From NCBI GenBank assembly GCA_907165135.1, contig OU015569.1, forward strand, positions 4,588,001 through 4,652,000: a stretch of 64,000 nt of DNA, given 5' to 3'. Below, one piece after another: positions 21,028 through 34,700 of the stretch; within the stretch, counting starts at the first letter, position 1; each line of letters starts with the position of its first letter. The notes beneath the pieces were generated by a model that saw only the letters and a program-made list of their open reading frames with translations, was not told the origin of the DNA and did no database searches. Both the position numbers and the translations under genes were made by a program. This stretch comes from Oikopleura dioica. Lineage: Eukaryota; Chordata; Appendicularia; Copelata; Oikopleuridae.

Positions 21028-24000
21028 ATGCCTCGCAACTGGACATTCCTCCTTGTCCCATGCATCCAACTCTTCATGCACGGATTCGCTAAGCAACAAG
21101 CATTCGTAAAAATATGCACAAAGAGAATCCAAAGAAAAGAAACGCCGTTGTGGGAATAGATCCGTCAAGTGAATCATGTGATGGACTTCTAGGCAAGGAT
21201 TTTAAATCATAACAATTTTGTTAAAAAACACTAAAAACCTTGTTTTCCGCCTTTCCATCACGTGGAATTGATCATTGTCGAGCAAGATGTGCAGCTTCAG
21301 CGTTTTGTTGCGTTTGGCAAATCGTTGGTGATGAATGTCGAATCAGTACTGGCGTAATTAAAAAGTGTCAAAAAAGAGAGCACCCGGTCAAAGCTGGTGC
21401 TATTTTAAGACCGTTGATTTACTGTGAAAAGGTCAGCAGCTTCGAATATAAAAGTAACAACTAAATAATTTGCAGCGCTCGAGAATGGTTGGAGCGATCG
21501 TGGTGACTCGGCGAACGTCTAACAGCGTAAAACTGCGCTGGAGTCCTCCAGGTGATTTTTAGTAAAATAAGTTTTATACTGTTTTCAAAGTGCGAGATAA
21601 AATAAAAAAGGGAGCATTTATAAATCTCGGGCTGTTTCACGATGACACTCTTTAGACATCCCTGCTGATGGGTACTTGATCAAATTCCAAGAGGTGGCCA
21701 CACGACGGCGGCGGAGTCAGCGAGTGTCTTCGACTGAAGTAGTATACGGCGGTTTGAGGCCAGGGACGACGTACGAGTGCGAGGTCAAGTCGATTTACAA
21801 CGATACTGGACTTGGGAAACTCTCCGCGAAAGCCAATGTCCAAACACAGCTACTTGACAAGGGTTCAACGCCGCTCTGAGTCCATTTTAACAAGTTCGCT
21901 TCTGAAAATTGATAAAAACGAAGACAGGAATAACCAGCAGTAACTTTCTTGAATGAAGTTGAACCCTTTTGATCGCGCCCACGATTGAAAACGTTTTCGT
22001 AAATATGACAAACCTCAATTTCTCGTGGATTTACAGACCATTGATCGAATCAGCTGAGGATGAACAAAATAGTTTCGTCATTACTCTGGGCCCGGTTCGC
22101 AAACCTTGTGGCCGATTTGACACCTCAGACATAAGGTTTGTAAATTATTCTGATTCCAGTTTGATTTGTATGCTTCAGGAGGAAAGTACTTGATTCTGAA
22201 GCAAGAAACACAACCTTTGATGATTTACGACCAGGAACAAGTTATTGGATCAACTTGCAGCTTCATCGTGGTCTTCGGAAATCAGCCGTTGTATCTGCTA
22301 ATTTCACTACAAGTGAGCGAATTTTCGAATCCTTCCAACGCTGCGTCCAAGGGGTTATATCGTTTGTTCATTAATTTCGCGTTTTCTTTGATTAGGGGTT
22401 GAAAAATCGAGAGAAATTGCATTGATTGCGGCGCAATATCCATCTGCGCCTTTCTCATCCATCAAGAAGGCCCCCTAGCGGCGCGTGTCTAAATGTTTAT
22501 CGTTTTAATTTTGTTGAACATTCCAGTTAAAATTATCGGATTGTCCCTTCCCCGTCCTTTTCAATTCGTGCTTTCCTTTTTTAGTGAGAGGAAACGGTGC
22601 CAAATTAAAGTTACCCGTGAGCCCTAATGTGACTGATGCGAATATGGGGCGGATTCCAAACCTCTAGCTAGTGTCTTTACTTTAAATAGCTTGCCAATTC
22701 GGGCCTTATTTCCAGCGTCAGCTCAAATGATAACACCATGATTTCATACCGACAAATATGTTTATATTTTTTGCCTTTTATAGGCGGAGAGATGGCGAAG
22801 ATAGATTCAAACTATATCAACTACCCAGGTAACCTTGAGTAAACTATGGCTGAATACGCGTATTTCTACAGACATTTTCAACAAGAAGCTCGATCTCGTC
22901 GTTTTGATCGATAACAGCTGGTCGATGGGGAAAACGAACTTTTATTATCAGGAAATTTGTTATTTTGCTTTTATTTCTTTACATTTGATTCATCGTAAAA
23001 ATCATTTTTTAACAAAATGCAAGAAAAAATTCCTCTGGGAGCTGACAAAAAAACTTGATATGGAAGCAGTACGCCTTTCAGTGTGGAGTTATTCGGGAAG
23101 ACCGCGGCTAGAGTTTACTTTTGAAGAAAAGTATGTTCGCTCAGCACTGGGACGTTTGAAGTATCGAGGCGGCGAGTCCATGCTCGGCCGCGCACTCAAT
23201 GTGCTTGATCGTTTTGGGTGGAAACGAGCGAGACAGGAACTGGTTCCCTTTTTTGCGTATTCAAAAGCATAGATAAAATTATACTTTTGAGCCAGTTTAC
23301 AGAATACTAATCGAGCCTTGCTAGTTATTACGGATGACGGTTCTAAGGATGAGTTCCAAGCTGCAGCGACAACTTTGAAAGACAAAGGAGTGCAAGTCAT
23401 CTCTGTAGGGCTGAATAGAGCTCGGCAAGATATGCTTATGCGTAAGTTTTTCCTACGAATCACAGAAAAACTGGTATTATAGAACTTGGAACTGAGAAAA
23501 ACGCGTTTTACTCTCACAGTGGATATGGATTGACGCAGCTGGTCCCGAGTTTGATTCACAGACTTTTTGAGATTGAAGCCGAACACGAAAATGTACCGCT
23601 GAAGATTCACTGGCAATATGTGCAAGAAAAGCCAAAGACAATTCGTATTAGCTGGCACGGAGCAATCGCGGATGTAAATGCCTCCTACAATGACCGCGTC
23701 ATCAAGACTATCCAACAAAGAAGTCCGCCGTTAACTTTCAGTCATCTCTCGCCATTTGCAATGTATCACTTTAGTGTAAATAGTGTTAATGCCTCCACGC
23801 CTGGTTTCGAGTTCCAGCTTTCTTACGACTGGTTCAAAACAGAACACGACATCGGCGTACTGCTTGATCAATCTTGGTCTGTCGGCGCCATCGATTTCTC
23901 ACGCCAGCTTGACTTTGTAAAGCTGCTCTCTCTAGGAATCGACCCTCTCGCTCAAAAACTCATGGTGATGTCCTATTCGCACAAAGTTCGCATGCTGAAA

Positions 24001-27000
24001 ACTTACGAGCAAGATATTTCCATTCTGGATATGGCGAAATACGAATCGGGAAAAAGATTGGCCGGCTCAGGAAGATGCTTGAACAATTTTCGCATTTTAA
24101 AATGATTTTTATGATCAAAATAAATTTTGAGCATTTTAAGGCGCGAAAAAAATTTTCAACTTGATGCGAAAGAAAGGAAGTAAAAAGATACCAAAGACGA
24201 TTTTGATGATCAAATGCGGCCCGAGTCTGGATAAATTGGAGCCTGTGCTGAATCGACTGCAGAAACTCGGGATCCGAGTTATTCTAATCAGCGCCTGGCC
24301 AAGGTCCAATGAATCAACTTATAAAGACAACTTCATCCATCTAAAGTTCGACACGGTCGCAAAGATTTTGAATCTGCAGCCGAAAATACTCAAGCTTATT
24401 CTTTCTCAAGAAGACGACAAAAGAGTCAGTACAGAAACTCATACTGCTTCGGACATCGAAAACGATGAAAAAGATAAAGAAGAAGTCACGACTTTAAAGT
24501 CACCGAAGAAAACAACGAATCCGATTACGACGTTATCAACAATTGAGGACGGCGCAACCACAACAGTCTATAATATCGAAACGACAACCTTTTCGCCGAC
24601 AGAATCAGACAAAAGTACAATATTTACAACTGAAAGAGAACTGACCACCAAATTAACGGACATAACGATTTCAGAGGATAACGACGGCATTGCTTCGAAC
24701 AACATGTTCACAACTTTAGATGTATTTTCAACGACTACTGATAATTATGTCGCAAATACAACTGGTGATATCAACAAGATAAACTCTCAAACAACGGCAA
24801 TGTTTTCTTCAAACGAAAAAGAATCCACTTCAAGAGAAACTGTGGATCCAGCAAACTCACAACCAATAACGCCAGTGATTACAAATTCAGAAGCCGAATT
24901 AACTAAGGAAATAAAAGCAACGATAACGTCAGTCGTATCAATAATCCCCACCGAAACTGGCATCTTGAAAGAAATGGAAGCTGCAACATATGGATCAGCA
25001 GTAACTACAGCTCAGACGACAATGTCGGAGATGTTTTTGACAACTGAAATAGCTACTGAAGAAACTTCTATGGCCTCAATTTCTTCAACCGCCTCACCAG
25101 ACACAAATGAATCCATAGTATCGAATACAACATCGTCAATTATTTCTACAGCTTCAATAATGCCTGAAATATTACCAACTGAAATGTCCACAACAACTTC
25201 GACGAAAACATCAACGACAACATCAATGCCGACATCAACCAAAGCTTCAACAACAACTTTAACAAGGGATTCAACATCAACAACTACAACAACGACGAAG
25301 ACAACAACTTCAACTTTCATTTCGACTACGCTACCAGTAACGCCGCCAACGATAATTCCAAGTACACAATCAACAGCACCGGCCACCTTATTCTCAATAA
25401 CCCTACCGCCAATATCTACAATGATACCAGATAGAACAAGTACTGCATCTACCGATTTGGAGTCGCTTGTGCCAACAACGTATGCAACTGATGGGCCTGA
25501 GATGAAATTCGAGTACTCGACAAATATTTTTGAAACTTCTCAAGCAACGAATAGACTCAAGGATATAACCGAAACAAATCCAGAAGCATCCACGTCGCCG
25601 ACGTTGGCACCATTAGAATATACCCTGACGGATGAAAATACGTACATTCAGTCTTCAACGAAAAATCAGTTCACCCATCCCTCAGAAACTACAACAGCTG
25701 CTAATACGATAGACAATAAAAAATATACTTCAACCTCAATAGATTATTCAACAACAGAATCTATTACAGCTAAGATAGGCGATACTACTACTGCTAGTGA
25801 ACTCATTGGTAAAGAAACTCATGCTCCAACGGAAGGATCGATAATATCCAAGGCTGAATCGTCAACGGAATCTCTTTCGAATGAAATTACAAGTATGAAG
25901 ACTCTATTAATTCAACCAGAAGACTCCACTATCAATTTTGATGATATCTTTGTTCCTGAGGTGGTATCAATCGGTAATGATCTTGACAGCAATGAAGCGT
26001 CCGGTTCTGGAGATACAAGTGGAGAATCAACTTCAAACAATTATGCAACGGAAGCGGCAGTTGTAAATTCTCAAACAACACATCTCCCAGCAACAACAGC
26101 GGCTAAAAGTAGTCAAGTAACGACTGCATTTTCGACAGTAGCTACAGATCATTTATCGAAAAGGTTTTCTTTAAATTATAGCTTTTTAGTCGAAACTAAA
26201 GAACTTAGAAAACTTAGAAAACCTTGACATAAGACAACAAGTGATTCGAAACTCAATACGATTGGAAGTGGTTGCGGCGAGGATGAAGACTGTGTTGACG
26301 ACGACCTTTACTTGATCGATGAAGAAGTACTCTTGTTTGAGTCAAATTGTGGCCCTGGAATGGTTTGCTCCGAGAATGAAATTTGTACGGAAGGAAGATG
26401 CGTTTGTAAAGACGGCTTTGGCGGTGTAAAGTGTGCAGTAAAAGTTTCGTGTGCCAAGGATTGCTCCAGCCATGGGAAGTGTATTTTGCCACTTGGGAGA
26501 GAGTGTACACATGGAAACTGCGAGGGTAGCTGTGAATGTCAAGACGACTGGGGTGGTGAATCTTGCGATGTATCGATGAAAGATTCACCAAAATGCCAGC
26601 TTGACTGTGGCGATCATGGTGCGTAGCCTTAATAGTGCTTCAAAAAGCCAGAACTTGATCGATAGCCTGTCAATCACAATCGCTTGTTTAGGATCGTGCG
26701 AGATGTACTCTGACAGCGAATTCAAGTGTATGTGCCGCGAAGGGTTCACGGGTGCGCGCTGCGAGATAGAAACTACAGAAGCTGTGGATGCATTTTTAGA
26801 CGTGAAGAAAGATATTAAAGAAATCCAATCAACAATTAGTTCAACGAGCACTCTGCAGTCTACGAATGGGTAATTGATTTTTGTCTCTGAAGGAGAAACA
26901 AAAACGGTTTAAGATTAAAGACAACGATGAGTACCTCAACTACTGCTTCGACGCTGCTTTACGACGAAAATTTGGAAGCATCCGGTTCGGGAGACTTTGA

Positions 27001-29534
27001 GTCATCTTCCGATCCGCTCTACGACCCAGTTGACGACACTGAAGATGACTCTGAGGACTTTGACGATCAGCTGTTTGAAGAAACGTTTCTTTTTACGACA
27101 AAGCCATCGAAACTGAAAGATGAAGATTTCGTGACTGAAGATCTTGTGATTCCAGGTATAGAGCAGGAGTGATTGCGGTGTTACCTTCTAAGTTAGATCG
27201 CGGCGATTGGGTTCCGATCCATTCGTCCGATTCGTCAAAAATGCTTTCGGAAATGTCGCCCGAAGATGAAATTCCAGAGCTAGAGCTTCCCGACATAGCT
27301 CGAGGAGACAGTGTTTCGAACAACTATGACACTGTCTATCTGGTTCCTCCAGAACAAGGTTATCATTAACCTGAAAATTTTTCAAACTAAAAATTTGCAT
27401 GATTAACACATTTGAGTGTGGATTAATAAGCAATAAAACATCTTATCGAACATATTTGACGAATAAATTAAGGACCACAAGGCGCACAAGACTCTTTCAA
27501 GTTCATGGAGCTGGATCTACATTTCGAAGTCGATACGGAAAGCGCTCATGACTGGTCGGAAGCTGATATCCACCAGATCTGGAAAACAATTCTAAAGAAG
27601 ATTAGCTTCCCAAACGTCGAGACTATAAAAATTTCTCCACCGAGAAAGGTTATTTTTAAACCAATATTCATCACTCAGATTCTTAGATATCTTTGCATTC
27701 AAACGCAATGTCAGCACAGTTGGACATTGAGTTCGAGAATGAGGTCAAGAATGGAAAGAAGATTTTTGACGCAATTCTAACGGAGCTCGGATTAGATTCG
27801 CTCAATCGAACTATCCGCGAGATTGACTCTGAAGTCTTCATTTATGTTAAAAAAAGAAGCTCGTCTTTTGAGCTTCTCAAAGAGCTTAAAAATATCGAGC
27901 CAGGTACAGTGTCAATCCATTTTTTCATAACGTGATTCGATAAGCTCCAAAAATGACTGAGATGAAGACGACTACAGCTTCTACAGATTTCTCAACCTAC
28001 ACAAGCGAGACAACAGCAGCAAAAAAAGATCGATTCAGTACATTATCACTTGCAGAGATGACAACAACTGCCCCTTTTTACAAAAAGAGTGAGCAATTTG
28101 ACGTCATTATTGAAGGCAGCGGCGAAATGGAGGACACTTTTATCTCCGAAAATGATCCACTCGTATTCGATAATTTGGAAAACGATGGTCTCAGAACGAC
28201 ACAGATCACATTTTCAGACGATTTTGATCTTTTCGAAGATGATGGAGAGGTCGTTTTTAAAAAACTCGCTACGGAAGCCATAATCACCACAACAATTCCT
28301 ACGACAACGACAATACGGTCTACAATCTTGGAAGAGATAACTACTCAAAAAGTCAGTGCGAACGATCCCTTAGGCTTCGTTGGAGAAGAAGAAGAAGTCG
28401 TTGATGATGCCTTTATCGAAGTGCCCGGTGTTTACGAAAGCGGGGATTCTAGTGGCGACTTTAGCGCTGATTTTAGTGGTGAATCAAGTGGGCAGGAAAT
28501 CGACGATGTTGTTCTCATTGAAAACAGTGGTGAAGGCTCGGGACTGGTCGAAGAGATGGTGAGAGGTTTCCTGGAAACAATTTTTATTAACATTTTTCAG
28601 TTTTTAATCACGATGCAAGACACTGAAAACGACCAAATAACCACACCTCAACCTGGTGAGTCTTTTGAAACATCGTTGATTCCTGAGAATTCTCCATCAA
28701 TAATTACGAACACGGCTAAAACAATCGAAACATCAAACACTACGAGTTCGCCATCGTCTAGCACGTCAACCAATTCTATGACAAATGATTACATAAACAC
28801 TACTTCCGCTCCGAGGCACTCTTCATTTACGACTACAGTTGCTATGGCATCTCCATCGGAACAAGTGATATCTGAATTGGAGTCTTCTGGAGACATTTAT
28901 TACGACGAGGTTTCAGATGACGACGAGATCTCTTCTTCTAAGGAATGCAGCTGCAAACCCCAGGATCTTCTCGAATCAAGTCTCTTTGTCGACTACATGG
29001 AGAAAATGCATGCTAGCTACAGAAAAGAGCTCAACTCTCTTGTAAATGGAATTAATTTGTTACATCAAGAGGTAGAATTATTCAAATTGAAAACAAAAAT
29101 AAATAATTTTTTAAAGATTGACCATCTGAAGTTACAGCTGGAAGTAGCATCCAGCACTCCAGTCGATTCAAAGGCGGCTACGCTGGCGATCATGAGGGTA
29201 AGTTTCTCCAACTAAAAGCATAAAAATTATTTCTTCCAAAGCATCACGTGATGAAGTACCACGATCCAACGAAAGCACCTTACCCCTATCATAACATCGT
29301 CGGACCTCCAGGAATCCCAGGGCAGCCCGGTCCGCCTGGTCGTCAAGGACCCCGTGGATATCCTGGAGTTCAAGGTCCTCCTGGAAATCCTGGCCCTCAA
29401 GGACCAACTGGAGAAAAGTAAGATGTCAAATTAGGGGCGGAGTAAGCATTTCTTTTAGGGGTGATTTAGGCGATCCTGGCTTCGGAAACGTTCAAAACTT
29501 CCCGAAATCCGACTGGCCGACCTACAATGTATAA
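21028..29534 (+). CDS. Large modular matrix protein: FN3, vWA, mucin-like, EGF, collagen
   Basis: Multi-exon gene; individual borders are approximate. ATG at 21028 opens a signal peptide ([21 protein letters not shown]). Then come a Cys-rich block (21240-21420), two fibronectin type III domains (21475-21860, 21970-22315), a vWA domain with MIDAS D-N-S-W-S (22870-23460), another FN3 (23560-23830), a second vWA with D-Q-S-W-S (23840-24400), a roughly 580-residue Thr/Ser-rich mucin-like segment (24430-26200), three EGF-like units (26340-26790), acidic Ser-Gly segments, an SEA-like part (27490-27900), a second Thr-rich part, a heptad helix (28990-29190) and about 15 Gly-X-Y triplets (29300-29490), ending at 29534. 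Repeated S-G-S-G-D and S-G-E sites suit glycosaminoglycan attachment. FN3 plus vWA plus collagen recalls FACIT collagens XII/XIV, but the mucin and EGF parts do not. It could be split into two genes. Confidence 0.75.
24430..26200 (+). other. Thr/Ser-rich mucin-like coding segment
   Basis: A single long exon (frame 24161-26227) with runs of T-T-T and S-T in irregular, non-tandem order, few hydrophobics and no cysteines. Dense O-glycosylation is expected. Confidence 0.85.
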
Positions 29535-30014
29535 TTTAAAAAGCTTGTTACATACTGTAAAGTTGCATTTTGTTCAGAAGTTACGTGCAGATTTCCGAGG
29601 GCCCTTTAGTAATAAATTGACGGATAGTCTCGTGTTTACGCTCAAAAAGGAAAATTAAATTGATGTTCCATAAGCTGAGCTTCCATCGCTCACAAATCAA
29701 TGAGTCGTGACGATTTTTTTACGAAATGTGTGCGCTTCGCCGTTGCCTACGCTTGGCTGAATATTTTATCCTTTTGTAGCGCTCGAAAAACGAACAAACT
29801 TTGAAACGCACACGGGCACACTCGCCTCAGGCCCAAAATAACCCCCTTGGACGAAGTTTAGAGAGAATTAGAAAGAACTAGAATGAAACTTGAGCTGCGT
29901 GATGAGAGAATCTATCAAGGAACCGACAGGAAAGCGTTTTTTATTCTTCTCAATATGATTTAGTAAGTTCTCGAGAAAAAGTAAATATGTTGATGGCCAA
30001 AAACATCAAATAAC
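29535..30014. other. Intergenic stretch
   Basis: No supported gene between the matrix gene stop and the next start. Confidence 0.5.
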
Positions 30015-31510
30015 ATGATGCGTTTGCTTATCCAAAAACGCTCATATAGCACGATGCATGGATTTCTGGTGCGAGTGACGAAAGAAAAACCAAAGTTGGA
30101 GACTCATTTAATAGAATTTGAAGATGATACGTGTGTTCAGTTTTATGCCGGGACTCTTCGTCTTCACGAAGGTATAATTATTTTTTCATAAATAGAAATT
30201 ATTATTCGCTAAATATACCCATAGAAAATTTATTTTCAAAAATAGAATTAAAATTAAGGCGAGGACAAAGCCTCAGTGATGATAAATTTAACCCTGGATC
30301 CGAAATTGAATAAGATCGGAATGGAAATGGTTACCTTGGAGCCCACAACGGTCGACATTGAGTTTGCCATCATCGTCGGACGCGCAATAAACAGCCGTCG
30401 AATAAAAGGTGTTACATTCTCAGGCGCCTTTTTGGAGAAAGAGCGCAGCCCGGAACCCACGCATGAGAAGTTCGAGACCTCCGCCGAAATGTATATAAAG
30501 CACAATTACTTGGTACGGAAAGGCGGGGTTAAAAATAGTATCGAATACATATTAAGAACTTGCTGGTAGAGCACTCGCACGGAGCACCGGGCGGAGGACA
30601 TCTATCCCTGCTTCTAGGACGCGATTGTACAATTTCGAACGTAAAGGAAGAGATCGCCAGGAGAATTCTCGACTGCAACGGACCGAAAGAGTTTACTAAC
30701 ACTTCCTGTCAACGACTGATTCACGGCGGACAAATTCTGGCACGGGATAAATAATCAGAAACAAACGATCGGTTTTTTTTTTTAAATTCAGAACTTATTC
30801 ATTGTTTGATTGCGTTTGTCTATTCCTCTTTATGGGCAGCTGATAATTGCAGACTTGACGACGCAATCGGACCTTCAGTGGAGAGACACATTCAAGAAGG
30901 GACCGTGGTCAACATTCTCATGCATTACAGGCAGATAACAGAAGCCAACAAAAACGAAGAGGACAATATGCCTCAAAATCTGCAATGCTCGCAAACTCAC
31001 CAGCGCTTACGAAGCTGCAACATCCTACAGGTCAGTTTTGTCGCCAAACTTTTTATCTAATAATCGGCGTCAAGAGAAATTTCTCTGAATGCATCCGAAA
31101 CGCGCAACTCAACAAGAGCCGCGAGCAACGTGAGCGCTACAACTCGGAGGAGCGTGATCAAGAAGTTCCTCAAATTCCAAAGCTCCACGACATGGGAAAG
31201 ATGACGGAGAGATTGTCGAATGACCTTTTAAAATGGGCAAACCAGCTCGAACGACTTGGTGGGTATTGATTTCCGACAGCTTCTTATATCATTTTCAGGC
31301 GAATTGCTAAAAGAAGACAGACCCTTATCTGCCGGTTCTAGTCAGTTCAATTTTCATCAGAACCTAGTCCAGAACAACATGGACGGTGCGAAATACTTGG
31401 GCCATACTTGCGAGCACCTGGTCAAGCTAACGATACCTTTACACGAAGCGCCGCCTCGAGCTCTTTCCTCGCACCAGCCGCAGCCAAATGCTCCTAATCG
31501 ACCCACCTAA
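30015..31510 (+). CDS. Protein with a ubiquitin-like domain, otherwise unrecognised
   Basis: Several exons. The ATG is at 30015 (an in-frame ATG at 30054 is also possible). Exon 1 joins across a small AT-rich intron (about 30171-30257) to a mixed alpha/beta part, then through a 44-nt intron (about 30512-30555, GTACGG..TTAAG) to a ubiquitin-like region with the pattern ISNVKEEIARRIL, then QRLIHGGQIL, and V-V-N-I-L after a further intron. That order (K-x2-I, RLI-GG-L, V-x-L) is characteristic of ubiquitin-like folds such as those of BAG6 and HERPUD. A helical C-terminal part with Asn/Gln and Glu-rich segments follows to 31510. There is no di-glycine end, so it is a domain, not a conjugated modifier. 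Which family it belongs to I cannot say; the first 150 residues match nothing I know. Confidence 0.55.
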
Positions 31511-31755
31511 TAATTAGGTCGTAATTCGTTTAATCGCCAAATTCAATAAATCAACACTGATAAGCAAGTTTGCTCTTTATTTGAATCTATTTGAACCAGA
31601 GAGATTGAGTTTCTTTCGCTTCTTGAATTCAACTGGGCGACGAGGCAACACGCGAGCAATCAAAGACTTGTGGAAGAAAAGTAGGTTTGCTTCAGTTTTA
31701 ACGCAATATTTCAAGTACAAATACTTTTAAATGATTTATCAAGTGATTAATTAAG

Positions 31756-34700
31756 TCATTTCCTCTGGTTTAATAGAATCATTTCCTTCGGAAGTCGAAT
31801 CGTTGCGCAAAGTAGGAACCAACTGATCAGCAAAAGTTGGAAGAGGCCGCCGAGAAACGGTCCTCCTGGTAGATAATGATAGTCTTCGAGAACAACATCC
31901 AGCCGGCCATTAGTCCACACTGTATTGATATTGTGCTGGACATCCTGATACTTTTCAGTAAAAACAGCGATCAGGATATTGAGAAGTATAAGATTCGAGC
32001 AGAGCATGAAAAAGGCGGTCACCATTGTCGACAAAACTGTTGTTTCTGGACAGCGAGGTAGGTCGCTAGTGTCCTCGAGGACTCCGCGGCAATCGTCGGG
32101 ATTCTCGTATTTGTCTATTGTAACTTCGGATAAAAAGGCCTCGCCATAAAGCATGAAATATGGCTTGAATGCAGCTTTTAACACGTACTTCAGCAAGCCC
32201 AGATTTCCGAAGCTCTGTCCATTGTTCGGTAAGATCAGATTTTCGAGAACAACTCCAATCGGCAGCAGGAAAACAAGGACAACGATGAAAAAGTGTCCAA
32301 CGCTGACTATCGTTTTGTAAAGAGCCATCACCATCGGACCCAAATGCTTTGAGTACAAAAAGTATCGCATCAAAGTCAACGTTTGAAAAAACATTGTAAG
32401 GTTGATGAGAAAGTAGCTAAGAAAAGCAACCCATCGCAGATTTTCTTCGTAGCAAACTTCCTTGTCACAAGAAGAGGAAGGAACAGTGAAAAATTGTCTG
32501 AATCCATCGGAGAAGAAAGCCAAGGGATTTTCATGACTTGTAAAAGATGTTCAAAACTTCAGTGTTTTCCGAAAAAAACACACTTGTCGGATTCCAGAAC
32601 GAGGACAACTTGAGTTGTTGTTATTAATAAATTCTTGAGCAAAGAAATGTCAAGGCTTGTTGTTAAGTTATGGTCTCGTGATGTGTTTAAAACTGTCTCT
32701 AGAATGTTGTTGAGGATCACTCAACAAGTAGCCATTTTCATTTTTTTGCTCATTCCACTCTGGGAATTCTCAGAGTCCGGACCCGCACAATTTCAAGGTA
32801 ACTTTTTCGAATTTGAAAACTCGATACTAACGACAACTTTTTAGTCCTTCAAAAGGATTCAAAATCTACAATTGCCGAGGCAGTTGTAGTCAAAATGTAT
32901 TTCCGAAAAGGGAGCTCTCTTCTTACTCAGGCTCCAAAGCCAGGGGCCTGAATAAAATCAATTTTCCTGAAAAGGAAACTGCATGCATCAAAATCAACCT
33001 GAATAAAATCAATTTACTGTACTAGAAAATCATTGGTTTAGAAGTCGAAACTTTCTTCTATACCTTGTTAGTGTTTTTTGTTCTTTTGCAGGCAACTTTT
33101 GTTAGAAAAAAAGGTCATTATGGCAGTACAAATTAGACAAAAATGCGTTTTAGATGAGGTTGTAGTTTAGAGGTGAAAATTGACCACAACAACTAGGGTG
33201 GTCCGCGTTCTAGAGAGTCTCTAGTAGAGACAGCTCAACTCGTAGTGTTTTAGGAAGACTGTTTTGAATTATCCGGCCTTTTGAGACTGTGGTTTGATCC
33301 ATAAAAGTCTTGATATAGTTTTTGATATGAGTTGTTTGGAAAATAGATTTCTTCTGAAGTCGAAAGAGGTTCTCCTTCGAGAAATGACTCTGTGAAAACT
33401 TCGTCGGGAGTCCATTCAGTAAATATTTTACGGCAAAGTATTGCTGCCAGGTAAATGACGTAAGAGATGCCATAGAATATTGTAAAATATGATTTCGAGG
33501 TTCGTTTTAGATACATTTTTGTGGCGTTAATTTTCCTAGACAACGTTGGCCGCAGCTACAAAACAGGTTTGAATAGAACTTCGTCGCAATAATTATAAAT
33601 CAAAACTGGTAAGTATACCTTTGAGAGAGTAACAAGAAGAAACAGGAAAAAAATCGCGGAGTCGAAAAACGTCCATCTGTATGAGGATGCGGCAGTGGAA
33701 GCATAGAGAGCGAGAATTAGGACGAAAATGACGTCGGAAAGGCAGTTGTAGGTAACCATGACGCGGTTTGAGAAGTGCCAGGTGTAGAAGCGGAACTGGA
33801 TACGCTCGAAAAAGGTGCGCGTCATAAAATTATCGCGCTCCGCAAAGTCGAAGCATTTGAGGTCTATTTAAATTGCAATAGTTCCGCTGTGTCCCTTGAG
33901 TTTATGACTCACCTGTACGATGGAAACTCACTGAAGGATCAAACTCAAAGTAGCCAGGGCCAAACATATCGCCCCACATTTTCTGGTTATAGAATTTCAA
34001 AGAGTCCATTTTGAAATATCCGCTAAAGAAATATAACTTTTAACACTAGCTTTTTTGAAAAAAAAACCTGTATAAAGAGTCTCCGAAAAGAGCAGGAATG
34101 GTTCCAGCACTGACAATACCAAGCCAGAAGCGAAGTTGATCCCTAAACCTTGCGCTTCTTTTCAGCCCACCTCTGAAAATAAAGCCGAGCTGGCGTTGGA
34201 TGACCTCGTCCCATACGAATCGACTTAGTTTGCCGATCTTGGCGATTTCCAAAATTGTAATCTGGTAAGTCTTCGTTATAGCGATCAGATCATTGGGAAG
34301 GAGTGAAGCTCTGTTTTCACTAGGCATGCCTGGTACAATTGATCCATGTCGATTTGCGGGCACTCCCTTTTTGTAGCTCGGATCAAGATGCGACTTCGAA
34401 ATGATCTCAAAGGCTCGCGACGGTCGGCACTGTAGGAGCTCGATAGCGAGCTCCTCGTAAATATCGGAATAGTGAACACAGAATTTTTGAGCATTTTGAA
34501 AGCCTGTTTTGCCAAAGAACTTGGCATTGTCACGGAGCACGAATGCGCTCACCGCCGCCTCCTCCAGAAAGAGCTTCAACTTCTTCTGGTGCTCTTCGTC
34601 TCGCGTGTTCCATTCGTTCACCTTGCGACTCTGGTTTGTTTTGAAACTCTTTGCACAGTCGATTGTTTGTTTTATCGATGATGCCACTTTTGCGAATTGT

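Noticed and set aside
25012-25386. Val-rich minus-strand ORF
   Set aside because: Antisense of the Thr-rich mucin segment (ACA/ACG codons read backwards).
32946-33015. Two copies of CTGAATAAAATCAATTT
   Set aside because: A small local duplication without further structure.
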